64,000 nucleotides of DNA from the NCBI GenBank assembly GCA_046598525.1, contig JBKJIJ010000003.1:1-64000 (forward strand), in the 5' to 3' direction. How positions within the stretch are numbered: position 1 is the stretch's first letter; the number at the start of each line of letters is the position of its first letter. The DNA is from Methylotenera_A sp046598525 (GTDB taxonomy: Bacteria > Pseudomonadota > Gammaproteobacteria > Burkholderiales > Methylophilaceae). The notes under the pieces were generated by a model. The model searched no databases. It had not been told where the DNA came from and was given only the letters and a program-made list of their open reading frames with translations. This document shows positions 19,109 to 28,001 of this stretch, piece by piece. The position numbers were made by a program, and so were the translations under genes.

Positions 19109-20458
19109 ATGTCATTAAGAGAGCGTTTAAGTGGAAGTGTAGACCAAACAAAATTGTCTGGTAATGATCAAGTGCTAAGCAAAAATAGCTATTCTGAGCT
19201 TAAAAAACATGTGCATACCACTGTTTTAGAGCGCATTAGCCTTGAGCGTTTAAGGCAGTACTCTCAACTGCAAATTAAAAAAGAAATTAATGAGCTAGTC
19301 ACAACGATTGTGAATGAAGAAAATATTGCGCTGAATCAATTTGAGCGTAAAACGCTGGCGCAAGACATTGAGCATGAAATGTTCGGTTTAGGCCCATTAG
19401 AGCCACTATTGTTAGACCCAACTATTTCAGACATTCTGATTAACGGTTACAAACAAGTTTACATAGAGCGTAGGGGTAAGCTAGAGCTCACCACAGTTGA
19501 GTTTCAAGATAACGAACATTTGCTTAATATTATTGAGCGCATCGTATCTAAAGTAGGGCGCCGAATTGATGAATCAAGCCCCATGGTTGATGCGCGATTA
19601 GCCGATGGTTCGCGCGTGAATGCGATTATCCCGCCACTTGCATTAGATGGCCCTGTGGTTTCCATACGTCGGTTTTCTGTTAACCCATTGATGGTGCACG
19701 ATTTATTAAAACTTAACAGCATCACCACCGAAATGGCTACGCTGATTAGCGCCGTTTCTAAATCTAAAATCAATACCGTTATTTCTGGCGGTACTGGTAG
19801 CGGCAAAACGACCTTGCTTAATTTAATTTCGGGGTTTATTCCTGAAGATGAGCGCATTGTGACGATTGAAGATGCGGCAGAACTTCAAATGCGGCAACCA
19901 CATATTGTGCGGCTTGAAACCAGACCACCGAATATTGAAGAAAAAGGTGAAGTTACCCAGCGCGCTTTGGTAAGAAACGCCTTGCGTATGCGGCCCGATA
20001 GAATTATTTTGGGCGAGGTGAGGGGCCCAGAAGCGTTAGATATGCTGCAAGCCATGAATACTGGCCATGAAGGCTCTTTTGCTACTATCCATGCCAACAC
20101 ACCAAGAGACGCCATTGCGCGTATGGAAAATATGGTTTCGATGGCAGGCGCTACCTTGACCATGCAAGCGGTGCGTCAGCAAATAGCGTCGGCTGTGAAT
20201 ATGATCATTCAAGTTTCTAGACTAACCGATGGCACCAGAAAAGTGGTGAGCATTCAAGAGGTTACCGGCATGGAAGGTGAAACAATCACCATGCAGGAGA
20301 TTTTTGGTTTTAAACAAACAGGCGTTGGCGAAAATGGAAAGATAAAGGGCCATTATTATGCCACCGGCTTGGTACCGCACTTTAACAAGCGCCTTAAAGC
20401 GTTTGGCGTGGGTTTACCCGAAACGATGTTTAACCCTGCTATACGTTATGAGGTTTAA
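19109..20458 (+). CDS. cpaF: Tad pilus assembly ATPase TadA/CpaF
   Basis: TadA is the hexameric secretion ATPase that powers Flp assembly. The 449-residue protein shows Walker A GGTGSGKTTLLN with the lysine at residue 233, the Asp-box region ERIVTIEDAAELQ, Walker B RIILGEVRGPEALD and the His-box GHEGSFATIHAN. The N-terminal domain matches CpaF (EHEMFGLGPLEPLL). It is directly upstream of tadB and tadC, the membrane platform genes. Confidence 0.96.
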   Translation: MSLRERLSGSVDQTKLSGNDQVLSKNSYSELKKHVHTTVLERISLERLRQYSQLQIKKEINELVTTIVNEENIALNQFERKTLAQDIEHEMFGLGPLEPLLLDPTISDILINGYKQVYIERRGKLELTTVEFQDNEHLLNIIERIVSKVGRRIDESSPMVDARLADGSRVNAIIPPLALDGPVVSIRRFSVNPLMVHDLLKLNSITTEMATLISAVSKSKINTVISGGTGSGKTTLLNLISGFIPEDERIVTIEDAAELQMRQPHIVRLETRPPNIEEKGEVTQRALVRNALRMRPDRIILGEVRGPEALDMLQAMNTGHEGSFATIHANTPRDAIARMENMVSMAGATLTMQAVRQQIASAVNMIIQVSRLTDGTRKVVSIQEVTGMEGETITMQEIFGFKQTGVGENGKIKGHYYATGLVPHFNKRLKAFGVGLPETMFNPAIRYEV

Positions 20459-20471
20459 TGGTTAGGTTAAT

Positions 20472-21449
20472 ATGGACACCAAATTTAATATATTTATTGT
20501 ATTTGTTTTTATTGCCGCTTTTTTTGCTTTAGAAGCCATTTACTATTGGTGGATTAAACGATTTGGGGCGGAATCTACGCGTTTAAGAAACCGTATTGAG
20601 CACATTACAAACCACGACTTAGATAGAAGTGATTATCAAGGCATTCTTAAAAATCGCTACGCGGCTAACCAGAATGGCTTAAATCGATTTTTATTTAAAT
20701 TTTCGCTCACTAAAAAGCTGGATGCTTTGCTGTTGCATTCTGGCGAATTATGGACCATTTCAAAATTTTTTAAATTAACGGCCTTAAGTGCATTTGTAGC
20801 AGGCTTCGTATGCCTATTGTTTAATTTTAATTGGGGCATAGTCGCTATCGCCGCCTTATTAGCTACGTTAATCCCTTTATTGTACATATTACGGTTAAAA
20901 AACAAACGCTTAGCTAAATTTGAAGAGCAGTTACCAGAAGCAATTGATACCATTTGCCGCTCTTTAAAAGCTGGGCATGCTTTTAATAGTGCGTTTACAT
21001 TGGTAGGAGAAGAGTTAGCAGACCCGATTGCTACAGAATTTAGAATAACCATGGAAGAAAATAATCTGGGCGTTAATATTAACGAAGCGATGCAAAACTT
21101 GGCTGAACGCGTACCGTTAACGGATTTGAAATTTTTTGTGGTAGCGGTTTTGATACAAAGAGAAACGGGCGGTAATTTAGCTGAAATTTTAAGCAATATT
21201 AGCAATATCATGCGCGAGCGATTTAAATTACGGCGCCAAATTGGTGTCATGACAGCAGAGGGAAGGCTTTCTGCCAAAATACTGGGTGCCATGCCAATCA
21301 TCATGCTGATGATTATGAGCACCCTAAACCCCACCTATGGACCATTAATGTTTAACAGCCCTACTGGAATTTATAGTTTAAAAGTGGCGGCGGTAATGAT
21401 GTTATTAGGGTTTGTTTGGATGCGCAGTATTATCAATATCAAAATGTAG
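20472..21449 (+). CDS. tadB: Tad inner-membrane platform protein TadB
   Basis: The 325-residue protein has an N-terminal helix, paired central helices and a C-terminal helix around a T2SSF domain (EEQLPEAIDTICRSLKAGHAF, ALIQRETGGNLAEILSNIS-type motif). TadB and TadC form the inner-membrane platform acted on by the TadA ATPase. It lies 13 nt after cpaF and 9 nt before tadC. Confidence 0.93.
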   Translation: MDTKFNIFIVFVFIAAFFALEAIYYWWIKRFGAESTRLRNRIEHITNHDLDRSDYQGILKNRYAANQNGLNRFLFKFSLTKKLDALLLHSGELWTISKFFKLTALSAFVAGFVCLLFNFNWGIVAIAALLATLIPLLYILRLKNKRLAKFEEQLPEAIDTICRSLKAGHAFNSAFTLVGEELADPIATEFRITMEENNLGVNINEAMQNLAERVPLTDLKFFVVAVLIQRETGGNLAEILSNISNIMRERFKLRRQIGVMTAEGRLSAKILGAMPIIMLMIMSTLNPTYGPLMFNSPTGIYSLKVAAVMMLLGFVWMRSIINIKM

Positions 21450-21458
21450 GTAATTAAA

Positions 21459-22376
21459 ATGACCATACAAGAAATTTTATTTTTAGTGCTTTTATTTATT
21501 GCCGTGTTTTCTTTGCTGTCGTTGATTATTTATAAGCTCAGCATCGACCCAGCCAGAAAAAGGGCTGGCAGCTTTGCTATTAATCAGCAATCTGGTAGCG
21601 ATAGTTCTGAATTTATGAGTACGCTTGTTAGGGTGGTAGATCCCATCAGCCGGCTAGCTTTGCCTAGCGAAGGCTGGGATAAATCGCCCTTACAATTAAA
21701 ATTTGTTAATGCAGGCTGGCGCACAACAGATGCTCCTAAGCTATATTTTGGCATTAAGTCATTGTTAACAATCAGTTTTCCACTAATTTGTTACTTTTTT
21801 TTAGATAAATCCATTCAAACAGAAAACGTTTCTGGTACTTTATTTTTGTTAATTTTCTGTGCCGCGCTGGGCTATTATTTACCCAATATGGTGTTGTCTC
21901 ATGTGGTTAAAAAACGTAAGTTAGAGATTGTAGAAACCTTACCAGATGCAACCGATTTATTAATTATTTGCATGGAAGCAGGGCTTAGTTTTGATCAGGC
22001 CTTATCCAAAGTAGCAACCGAAATCAAGCTTAAATCGGAAGTATTAAGCCAAGAACTAGAGTTGTTGTTAATGGAAGTGCGCTCAGGTTTTACCAGAGAA
22101 CGCGCTTTAAGAAACTTGGCACTGCGCACTGGAGTGGAAGAAATAGATGGTTTGGCAACGATGGTGATTCAATCGGAACGCTTTGGTACCAGCATTGGCG
22201 ATGCGCTGCGTATACATGCCGAAACCGCCAGAACCAAACGCAGACAAAAAGCGGAAGAAACCGCCTCTAAAATTGCTTTAAAACTGCTGTTTCCACTTTT
22301 ATTTTTCTTAATGCCAGCCATATTTGTTGTGCTTTTAGTGCCGTCTTTAATGCAACTCAAAGAGGCATTTTCTTAA
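21459..22376 (+). CDS. tadC: Tad inner-membrane platform protein TadC
   Basis: The 305-residue paralogue of TadB contains membrane helices and a T2SSF domain with ETLPDATDLLIICMEAGLSFDQAL and the later motif GTSIGDALRIHAE. Together with TadB it forms the platform. The last helix ends close to the C-terminus (FFLMPAIFVVLLVPSL), as in other TadC proteins. Confidence 0.93.
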   Translation: MTIQEILFLVLLFIAVFSLLSLIIYKLSIDPARKRAGSFAINQQSGSDSSEFMSTLVRVVDPISRLALPSEGWDKSPLQLKFVNAGWRTTDAPKLYFGIKSLLTISFPLICYFFLDKSIQTENVSGTLFLLIFCAALGYYLPNMVLSHVVKKRKLEIVETLPDATDLLIICMEAGLSFDQALSKVATEIKLKSEVLSQELELLLMEVRSGFTRERALRNLALRTGVEEIDGLATMVIQSERFGTSIGDALRIHAETARTKRRQKAEETASKIALKLLFPLLFFLMPAIFVVLLVPSLMQLKEAFS

Positions 22377-22401
22377 AGTATTGATATTAAAGGTGATGAT
22401 G

Positions 22402-23646
22402 ATGAAAACGACATCCAAATTATTAAGCTATTTATTAGCAACCAGTTGCTTAGTCAGCTGTTCATCGATGAATAAAAATGTGTCAGAACAAAATCAAAGC
22501 ACGCCAAACAGTGCCACAATTGTGGCGGGCAGCGAGGCGGATTTAATTCAAGCGCAAACGGCAGATCAATATTATGAAATAGGGCGTGCATATCAAAAAA
22601 AGGCTAAATACTATCAAGCCGTCATCGCCTATCAAAAATCGTTGCGCCTAGACCCTGCTTACACAAAAAGTATTACCGGTTTAGCCACTGTTTTTGCCGA
22701 TCAAAAGTTGTATATCGTGTCAATTCCGCTTTTTGAGCAAGTAACCAAGTTAGATCCAAATGCGATTAATTTCAACAACTTAGGCTATGCGTATTATTTA
22801 AATCAACAATATGCAGAAGCTAACCGTGTGCTTACGCAGGCGATTACACTGGACCCTGGCTATGTGCAAGCGCAGAAAAATTTGGCATTAGTTGCAAATA
22901 ATCAACCAGTGGCGGAATTAAAGCAGGATGAAACAAGCGCCCCAGTTCAAACAAATGTTGAATCGGATGCACTTGTGATAAATAAGGTTATTGAGCCAAC
23001 TCAAACTGTTCCGCCAAGTATTGAAGCGCAGGCAGTCATTAGTATTGCGCAAGAAACCAAACCTGAAACAAAAATAGTTCAAACCGCAAGCAGTGTGTAT
23101 GAGCTCAGTATGGATACGCAATTAAATAGTGTTGCGAAAGTAGAGCCAGTCGTTTCTACCAATGTGCAAACAACAAATACAAAGGTAGCGGATGATCAGC
23201 CGAAAAACCTATTAGCTGCAATTTCAGGCGGCATTAGCTTTAAGCATGCACCCGCAATAAACAAATTATTTGATTTAGCCAGCAACAGCATGGCGAAATT
23301 TAACGTCAGTGATAACCACAAGTTTGTTGAAATTATCAATGGTAATGGTATTAAAGGAATTGCAAAAGCCGTTGCAAGCAAATTTAAAGAATCTGGCAAT
23401 ATGCAATTAAAAGTGGCAGACGCTAAACGTTTCAACCAAATGAAAACGCATATTCAATATAAATCTGGCCACCGTGAAGATGCAATCAATTTAAATCGTA
23501 ATTTACTAAATAAACCGTATTTAATTAGAAATGATAATTTGCCTAATAATGTCGCCTTGCGCTTGGTATTGGGTAGAGATTTAATACAAGGCGCAAGCGT
23601 ATCTGCCATGATAGAAGAGAATGCAGATAGCGGCTTAGCGGCTTAG
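22402..23646 (+). CDS. tadD: TadD-like TPR lipoprotein with C-terminal LytR_C-like domain
   Basis: The 414-residue protein has a lipoprotein signal with lipobox LVSC, then TPR repeats (about 45-160: YYEIGRAYQKKAKYYQAVIAYQKSL, FNNLGYAYYLNQQYAEANR). A low-complexity linker (about 175-300) follows. The C-terminal domain (about 310-395) begins FVEIINGNGIKGIAKAVA and resembles the LytR C-terminal domain. ATG 22402 is chosen because AAAGG lies eight nt upstream; other ATGs at 22396 and 22399 and a TTG at 22381 are in frame. It is the last gene of the Tad operon. Confidence 0.85.
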   Translation: MKTTSKLLSYLLATSCLVSCSSMNKNVSEQNQSTPNSATIVAGSEADLIQAQTADQYYEIGRAYQKKAKYYQAVIAYQKSLRLDPAYTKSITGLATVFADQKLYIVSIPLFEQVTKLDPNAINFNNLGYAYYLNQQYAEANRVLTQAITLDPGYVQAQKNLALVANNQPVAELKQDETSAPVQTNVESDALVINKVIEPTQTVPPSIEAQAVISIAQETKPETKIVQTASSVYELSMDTQLNSVAKVEPVVSTNVQTTNTKVADDQPKNLLAAISGGISFKHAPAINKLFDLASNSMAKFNVSDNHKFVEIINGNGIKGIAKAVASKFKESGNMQLKVADAKRFNQMKTHIQYKSGHREDAINLNRNLLNKPYLIRNDNLPNNVALRLVLGRDLIQGASVSAMIEENADSGLAA

Positions 23647-23722
23647 CTTCTTAGTTCAAATATGAATAACTAAGTGCGTCTTTAATTTAACATAATATAC
23701 ATTATACGAAGTTAAGAATATT

Positions 23723-23754
23723 ACGAAAGGGCTGCAACAATGCAGCCCTTTCGT
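23723..23754 (+). terminator. Bidirectional terminator after tadD
   Basis: A perfect 14-bp inverted repeat ACGAAAGGGCTGCA / TGCAGCCCTTTCGT with a four-nt loop lies between the convergent tadD and the minus-strand gene ending at 23769. The T-rich flanks are short, but the position and stem strength fit a shared terminator. Confidence 0.75.
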
Positions 23755-23768
23755 TTAATCTCTATCGA

Positions 23769-24140
23769 TTAACGATTATTAAAAAACGCGATATTCATTA
23801 CTCTGTCGTTTACAAAGGTAATCTCTGTTTCTTTGTATGTGCGTTTTGGGTCGTAGCGTACATTGTTTTTGTAATACCACATTTCTACTTTAACTGGCTT
23901 TTGGCCTTTTTCGCCTTCAACGTTTTTGCCAATCACTGATCCTGCATTGGTGGGCTTAACGGCCAATTGTTTTTTAATTGGTGCGCCTAATTTATCAATG
24001 ACTACTTTTTTGGATTTACCATTAAAGTTATCTAAAAACTCATTTTCGGTGTAGATTTTGCCGGCGGCGTTAGAAAAGCCTGATAAGGTTAAGGCCATTA
24101 AGCCTGCTACTAATACCAGTTGAGATTTAAAATTTTGCAT
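23769..24140 (-). CDS. Small exported protein of unknown function
   Basis: The 123-residue protein has a clear signal peptide (SQLVLVAGLMALTLSGFSNAA, cleavage after SNA/AG). The mature part includes KKVVIDKLGAPIKKQ and a C-terminal beta-rich stretch VEMWYYKNNVRYDPKRTYKE followed by TEITFVNDRVMNIAFFNN. This pattern (helix, 'LG-P', then strands with 'V-F-ndrV') recalls the BamE/SmpA fold, but identity is too low to assign it. It ends convergently against the Tad operon. Its function is unknown. Confidence 0.7.
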   Translation of the reverse strand: MQNFKSQLVLVAGLMALTLSGFSNAAGKIYTENEFLDNFNGKSKKVVIDKLGAPIKKQLAVKPTNAGSVIGKNVEGEKGQKPVKVEMWYYKNNVRYDPKRTYKETEITFVNDRVMNIAFFNNR

Positions 24141-24218
24141 AAGTCTTCGTTCCTATTTCTAAGTAAATTGGCAAACAGTCTTTGTAGTAACGCCGCTGCC
24201 CGTGTGGTGTTGACGTTA

Positions 24219-24995
24219 TTAACTAAATGTTAGCTTCAAACCATCATAAGCCGCAAAAACATTGGCTTTAGCGTGGTTTGCTAGCTTTGTATTTAAAGAT
24301 TGGTATTCTAATTCATGCGTCATGTGAATCATATAACTTTGTTTTGCATTAATACGACCAATATAATCAAGGCTTTGTTCAATATTAATATGTGTTGGGT
24401 GCGCTTTTTCCCGCAGGCAATCAATTAACAAGATGTCTAAATCGTTTAATAGCGCGAATGATGATTCTGGAATCTCTGAAACATCGGTTAAATAAGCTAA
24501 ATTACCAATGCGGTAGCCATAAATAACAATTTTGCCGTGCATCACTGGTATGGGTGTAATTGGCACGCCAAATAAGCTAAATCGTTCATCAATCGCTTCA
24601 GCACGTAACACCGGTAAATCCCAAAAGTCACAGGGTTCGCGCAGTGTGTAGCCAAATTTAGTTTGAATATGCGCTACCGCATCCTGTTTTGCATAAAGCG
24701 GAATTTGCGCGCGTTGAATTTGGCAAAAAGCGCGCAAATCATCAATTCCATGCAAATGATCAGCGTGCGTATGCGTATACAGCACGGCATCTACACGTTT
24801 TATATTTTCGCGCAAGGCTTGGTTGCGCAAATCTGGGCCTGTGTCGATTAAGATATTTTCACCTGAATCTAGCGTGATCATGCTTGAGCAGCGCGTGCGT
24901 TTATTACGCGGATTATCAGATTGGCAAGTGGCGCAGCTGCAGCCAACCACGGGCGTTCCAGCGCTTGAGCCCATCCCTAAAACTGTTAGTTGCAT
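24219..24995 (-). CDS. Metallo-beta-lactamase-fold hydrolase, PhnP-like
   Basis: The 258-residue protein carries the MBL metal motif THTHADHLHGID (H75, H77, D79, H80) and a cysteine cluster near the N-terminus (C19, C21, C24) like the structural zinc site of PhnP. PhnP is a phosphodiesterase for cyclic ribose phosphates; no phn genes are nearby, so the substrate here is open. In Betaproteobacteria this gene commonly follows tatD, as here (29 nt apart). A tRNA- or nucleotide-related phosphodiesterase role is equally possible. Confidence 0.82.
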   Translation of the reverse strand: MQLTVLGMGSSAGTPVVGCSCATCQSDNPRNKRTRCSSMITLDSGENILIDTGPDLRNQALRENIKRVDAVLYTHTHADHLHGIDDLRAFCQIQRAQIPLYAKQDAVAHIQTKFGYTLREPCDFWDLPVLRAEAIDERFSLFGVPITPIPVMHGKIVIYGYRIGNLAYLTDVSEIPESSFALLNDLDILLIDCLREKAHPTHINIEQSLDYIGRINAKQSYMIHMTHELEYQSLNTKLANHAKANVFAAYDGLKLTFS

Positions 24996-25024
24996 GCTGT
25001 TTTTTTCATACTAGTAATTTCAAA

Positions 25025-25801
25025 TTAGCCGTTAATTTTTGCATGCTTAAATAGACTGAAAAAGTTTTGCGTTGTCGCATCCATCACTTCTTCTAAACTA
25101 ATCCCTCTAAGCGTTGCAATCTCTTGCGCCACATACCTTACATACGCTGGCTGATTGGTTTTACCTCTAAATGGAATTGGCGCTAAATACGGCGAATCGG
25201 TTTCTACCAGCATTTTGTCTAAAGGTATGGCCTTGGCGACTTCTTTTAGTTGCGTTGCATTTTTAAAAGTAACAATGCCAGAAAACGAGATATAAAAGCC
25301 CATTTCAATCGCCGCGTTTGCCACTTCTAAGCTTTCGGTAAAGCAATGCATCACCCCGCCTACTCTGTTTGCGCCCTCTTCTTGCATAATGCGCAAGGTG
25401 TCTTCTGCCGCGCTTCTTGTGTGAATAATCAATGGCTTACGCGATAATATCGCCGCACGAATATGCGTGCGAAAGCGTTCGCGCTGCCATTCTAAATCAC
25501 CGGTTAATCTAAAATAATCCAATCCAGTTTCGCCAATAGCCACAATTTTAGAGTGCTGTGCAAGCGCTACAAGCGTTTCTACTGCTGGCTCTTCAATATC
25601 TTCATAATCCGGATGCACACCAACTGAGGCGTAAAAATTATCATATTGCTCAGCCAAGTTTAATACTTCGGGAAATTTGTCTAAAGTTACAGAAACACAC
25701 AGCGCATGCCCTACCTGCGCTTCTTGCATGGATTGTCTAACAGACTGAATATTAGCGATAATTTCAGGAAAATTGAGATGACAGTGTGAATCTACAAGCA
25801 T
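25025..25801 (-). CDS. tatD: TatD family metal-dependent hydrolase (deoxyribonuclease type)
   Basis: The 258-residue TIM-barrel protein begins MLVDSHCHLN with the metal ligands H6 and H8, followed by the E in AIGETGLDYF, the H in PLIIHTRSA, the H in GVMHCFTE and the D in VETDSPYLAP. TatD-family enzymes are nucleases active in DNA repair and degradation. The ATG at 25801 is chosen over a TTG seven codons upstream because it starts exactly at the conserved motif. It could also be the YcfH paralogue, which in E. coli lies beside holB, as is nearly the case here. Confidence 0.9.
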   Translation of the reverse strand: MLVDSHCHLNFPEIIANIQSVRQSMQEAQVGHALCVSVTLDKFPEVLNLAEQYDNFYASVGVHPDYEDIEEPAVETLVALAQHSKIVAIGETGLDYFRLTGDLEWQRERFRTHIRAAILSRKPLIIHTRSAAEDTLRIMQEEGANRVGGVMHCFTESLEVANAAIEMGFYISFSGIVTFKNATQLKEVAKAIPLDKMLVETDSPYLAPIPFRGKTNQPAYVRYVAQEIATLRGISLEEVMDATTQNFFSLFKHAKING

Positions 25802-25887
25802 AAGGTGACCAAAGCATAACAAAAAAACAAATACAATAAATTTAATAAAACGGCAAAAACAGTACTATAAAAGCAAGAAGCCCTTGA

Positions 25888-26268
25888 TTACATGGTGTGT
25901 GTAGCGCGATTCGATTTAAGCGTGCCACCTAAAATGCCTTCAATTTTATTTCGCACTTCTAAACCGCCGTCTTTTTCGCTAAATTGCACACCAATGCCTT
26001 GCGGGCGATTCGCTGAAGCAGTTGGTGTTATCCAAACCACTTTACCAACCACTTTTAGCTTAATGGGGTCTTCAACCAAGCTTAAAAGCATAAACACTTC
26101 TTCACCAATTTTATACACTTTGTTGGTGGGAATAAACAAGCCGCCGCCCTTAATATAGGGCATATAAGCCGCGTATAAGGCCGATTTTTCTTTAATGGCA
26201 AGTGATAATACACCGGGTTTGTTAACAGATTGATCAGAAACTGGGGTAACGGTTGTTTGTGTACTCAA
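25888..26268 (-). CDS. pilZ: Type IV pilus PilZ domain protein
   Basis: The 126-residue single-domain protein matches the original PilZ of type IV pili (LSLAIKEKSALYAAYMPYIKGGGLFIPT, then GEEVFMLLSL and GIGVQFSE). The RxxxR and D/NxSxxG motifs that bind cyclic di-GMP are absent, so it probably acts through protein contacts (PilB and FimX-type partners) rather than as a c-di-GMP receptor. The neighbourhood holB-pilZ-tatD is conserved in Proteobacteria. Its link to the Tad pilus is not expected; no type IVa pilus genes are in this window. Confidence 0.88.
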   Translation of the reverse strand: MSTQTTVTPVSDQSVNKPGVLSLAIKEKSALYAAYMPYIKGGGLFIPTNKVYKIGEEVFMLLSLVEDPIKLKVVGKVVWITPTASANRPQGIGVQFSEKDGGLEVRNKIEGILGGTLKSNRATHTM

Positions 26269-26385
26269 TTGAAAAAATTACCTTTCTTTTAATTAATACA
26301 ATCACTTAATTAAAAAATATTAGCTTGATTGTTTTGTGCTAACTGCTTTTTGTACTTAATTCTTAATATCTTAACTCTATATATC

Positions 26386-27375
26386 TTAACTTTTATTACT
26401 GAAAATCTTTGTATAGTGTAACAGTATATTTTCAAGCTGCATTTCATTGCTTAAAGGATGGTTCGCCATCTTTTTTGCATCTACTAATTTTTGCTGAAAA
26501 CTAAACAGTAAATTTAAGTTTACGCTTTTGCACAACGCTTGCAAAGCGCTAATGTGTTGAGCGTGATATTGCCATTTTTGTGTTAATTTATAAGTAGTTA
26601 AATCAAAAATCCACTTTTGCAAAGCATCAATTGCGCGTTCCATTCCTAGCGATAAAAGCACAGGTGCGCACATAAATGGCTGCAATTTAGCACCTAAGGC
26701 CAGTTGCTTAATTAAATCAGCGGTTATATCCGCATCGGCCGCGGCTTGCAGCGCAATTAGAGGCGCACCTCCAGCGTAATCTAATAGCGTTTCAGAATTG
26801 CTCACATTTTGTTGTTTTAACCAATTTAGGCCATCTTGCTTGTTGGGTAACGGCATATCAATGGCTTGGCAGCGGCTGGTAATGGTGGCTAGCAAGCGCT
26901 GCGGCTGGTTACTCACCAATAAAAATATGGTATTGGCTGGCGGTTCTTCTAGCATTTTAAGCAAGGCATTGGCTGAGGCGATATTTAAGGTTTCGGCGGG
27001 CGAAATTAAAATAACGCGGCGACTATCAGCTTGATGTTGCGATAAGCTTAAATAATCAATTAGTTGCCGTATTTGCGCGACCGATATTTGGCTTTTTTTG
27101 CTGGCTTTTTTCTTAGGCGCATCGTCTGATGATTCGGCATCTTCTGGGCTAATTAAGCGAAAATCGGGATGATGCATTTCTCTAAACCAGCCACAACTCG
27201 CACATTCGCCACACGCATGTGTTTCAACCGGCGCCTTGCATAACAGGCTACGCGCTAGCTCTAGGGCAAAATCTTGTTTGCCAATGCCAGCACAGCCACG
27301 CAACAACAAAGCATGCGGCAAAGTCGCGCGTTGTTGCATAATATGTTGCCATTGATTTTTTTGCCAAATATACAT
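26386..27375 (-). CDS. holB: DNA polymerase III delta' subunit HolB
   Basis: HolB is part of the clamp loader. The 329-residue protein has a P-loop-like LLRGCAGIGKQDFALELA, four zinc-binding cysteines (LLCKAPVETHACGECASCGW), the segment LLKMLEEPPANTIFLLVSN and the sensor-1-like TITSRCQ arginine motif. It starts 6 nt after tmk, with which it is cotranscribed, followed by a 117-nt gap to pilZ. Confidence 0.95.
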   Translation of the reverse strand: MYIWQKNQWQHIMQQRATLPHALLLRGCAGIGKQDFALELARSLLCKAPVETHACGECASCGWFREMHHPDFRLISPEDAESSDDAPKKKASKKSQISVAQIRQLIDYLSLSQHQADSRRVILISPAETLNIASANALLKMLEEPPANTIFLLVSNQPQRLLATITSRCQAIDMPLPNKQDGLNWLKQQNVSNSETLLDYAGGAPLIALQAAADADITADLIKQLALGAKLQPFMCAPVLLSLGMERAIDALQKWIFDLTTYKLTQKWQYHAQHISALQALCKSVNLNLLFSFQQKLVDAKKMANHPLSNEMQLENILLHYTKIFSNKS

Positions 27376-27380
27376 ATTAA

Positions 27381-28001
27381 TTAGATGCTTGCAATTATTT
27401 CTTTAACTAACACTTTAACTTTTTCAATGGTCTGATTAGCATCAATAATATGAAAAATATGTGGATTTTCGGCGGCTCTTTGTAGATAAGCTTGGCGTAA
27501 TTTCTCAAAAAATTGTGCATTTTCTCGCTCAAATTTATCTGGCTCACGCGCGCCAGCTAGTCTTTGCAGGCTAATTTCTACTGGCACATCAAATAACAAT
27601 GTCGCATCTGGGCGCAAATCGCCTTGCGCCCATGTTTCTAGTTGCTTAATTTTGCTTGGCAACACGCCTTTTGCACCGCATTGATACGCATAAGTAGCAT
27701 CGGTAAATCGGTCTGATAATACATAAGCGCCGCGCGCTAATGCTGGCTCAATCACGTTGGCAATATGTTCACGCCTAGCCGCAAACATCAAAAGCGTTTC
27801 GGTTTCTGGGTGCATGGTTTCATGCAGTAATATTGCTCTTAATTTCTCGCCTAATGGCGTGCCGCCTGGCTCACGGGTTGATACCACTTCTACGCCGCGC
27901 GCTTGTAGCAATTCAAAAATCATGGGGATATGCGTACTTTTACCTGCGCCATCCATGCCTTCTAAGGTAATAAATTTGCCCTTTTGTTTTAAATCACTCA
28001 T
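27381..28001 (-). CDS. tmk: Thymidylate kinase
   Basis: Tmk phosphorylates dTMP to dTDP. The 206-residue protein has the P-loop LEGMDGAGKSTH (about 14-25), the DR(Y/F) motif VLSDRFTDATYAYQ and the substrate motif VVSTREPGGTPLGEKLR. The start overlaps the mltG stop by four nt, so translation is probably coupled. Confidence 0.96.
   Translation of the reverse strand: MSDLKQKGKFITLEGMDGAGKSTHIPMIFELLQARGVEVVSTREPGGTPLGEKLRAILLHETMHPETETLLMFAARREHIANVIEPALARGAYVLSDRFTDATYAYQCGAKGVLPSKIKQLETWAQGDLRPDATLLFDVPVEISLQRLAGAREPDKFERENAQFFEKLRQAYLQRAAENPHIFHIIDANQTIEKVKVLVKEIIASI

Noticed and set aside
20657..21334. Open frame of 225 codons on the minus strand
   Set aside because: It is antisense to tadB, which has clear T2SSF motifs; no ribosome binding site or family match.
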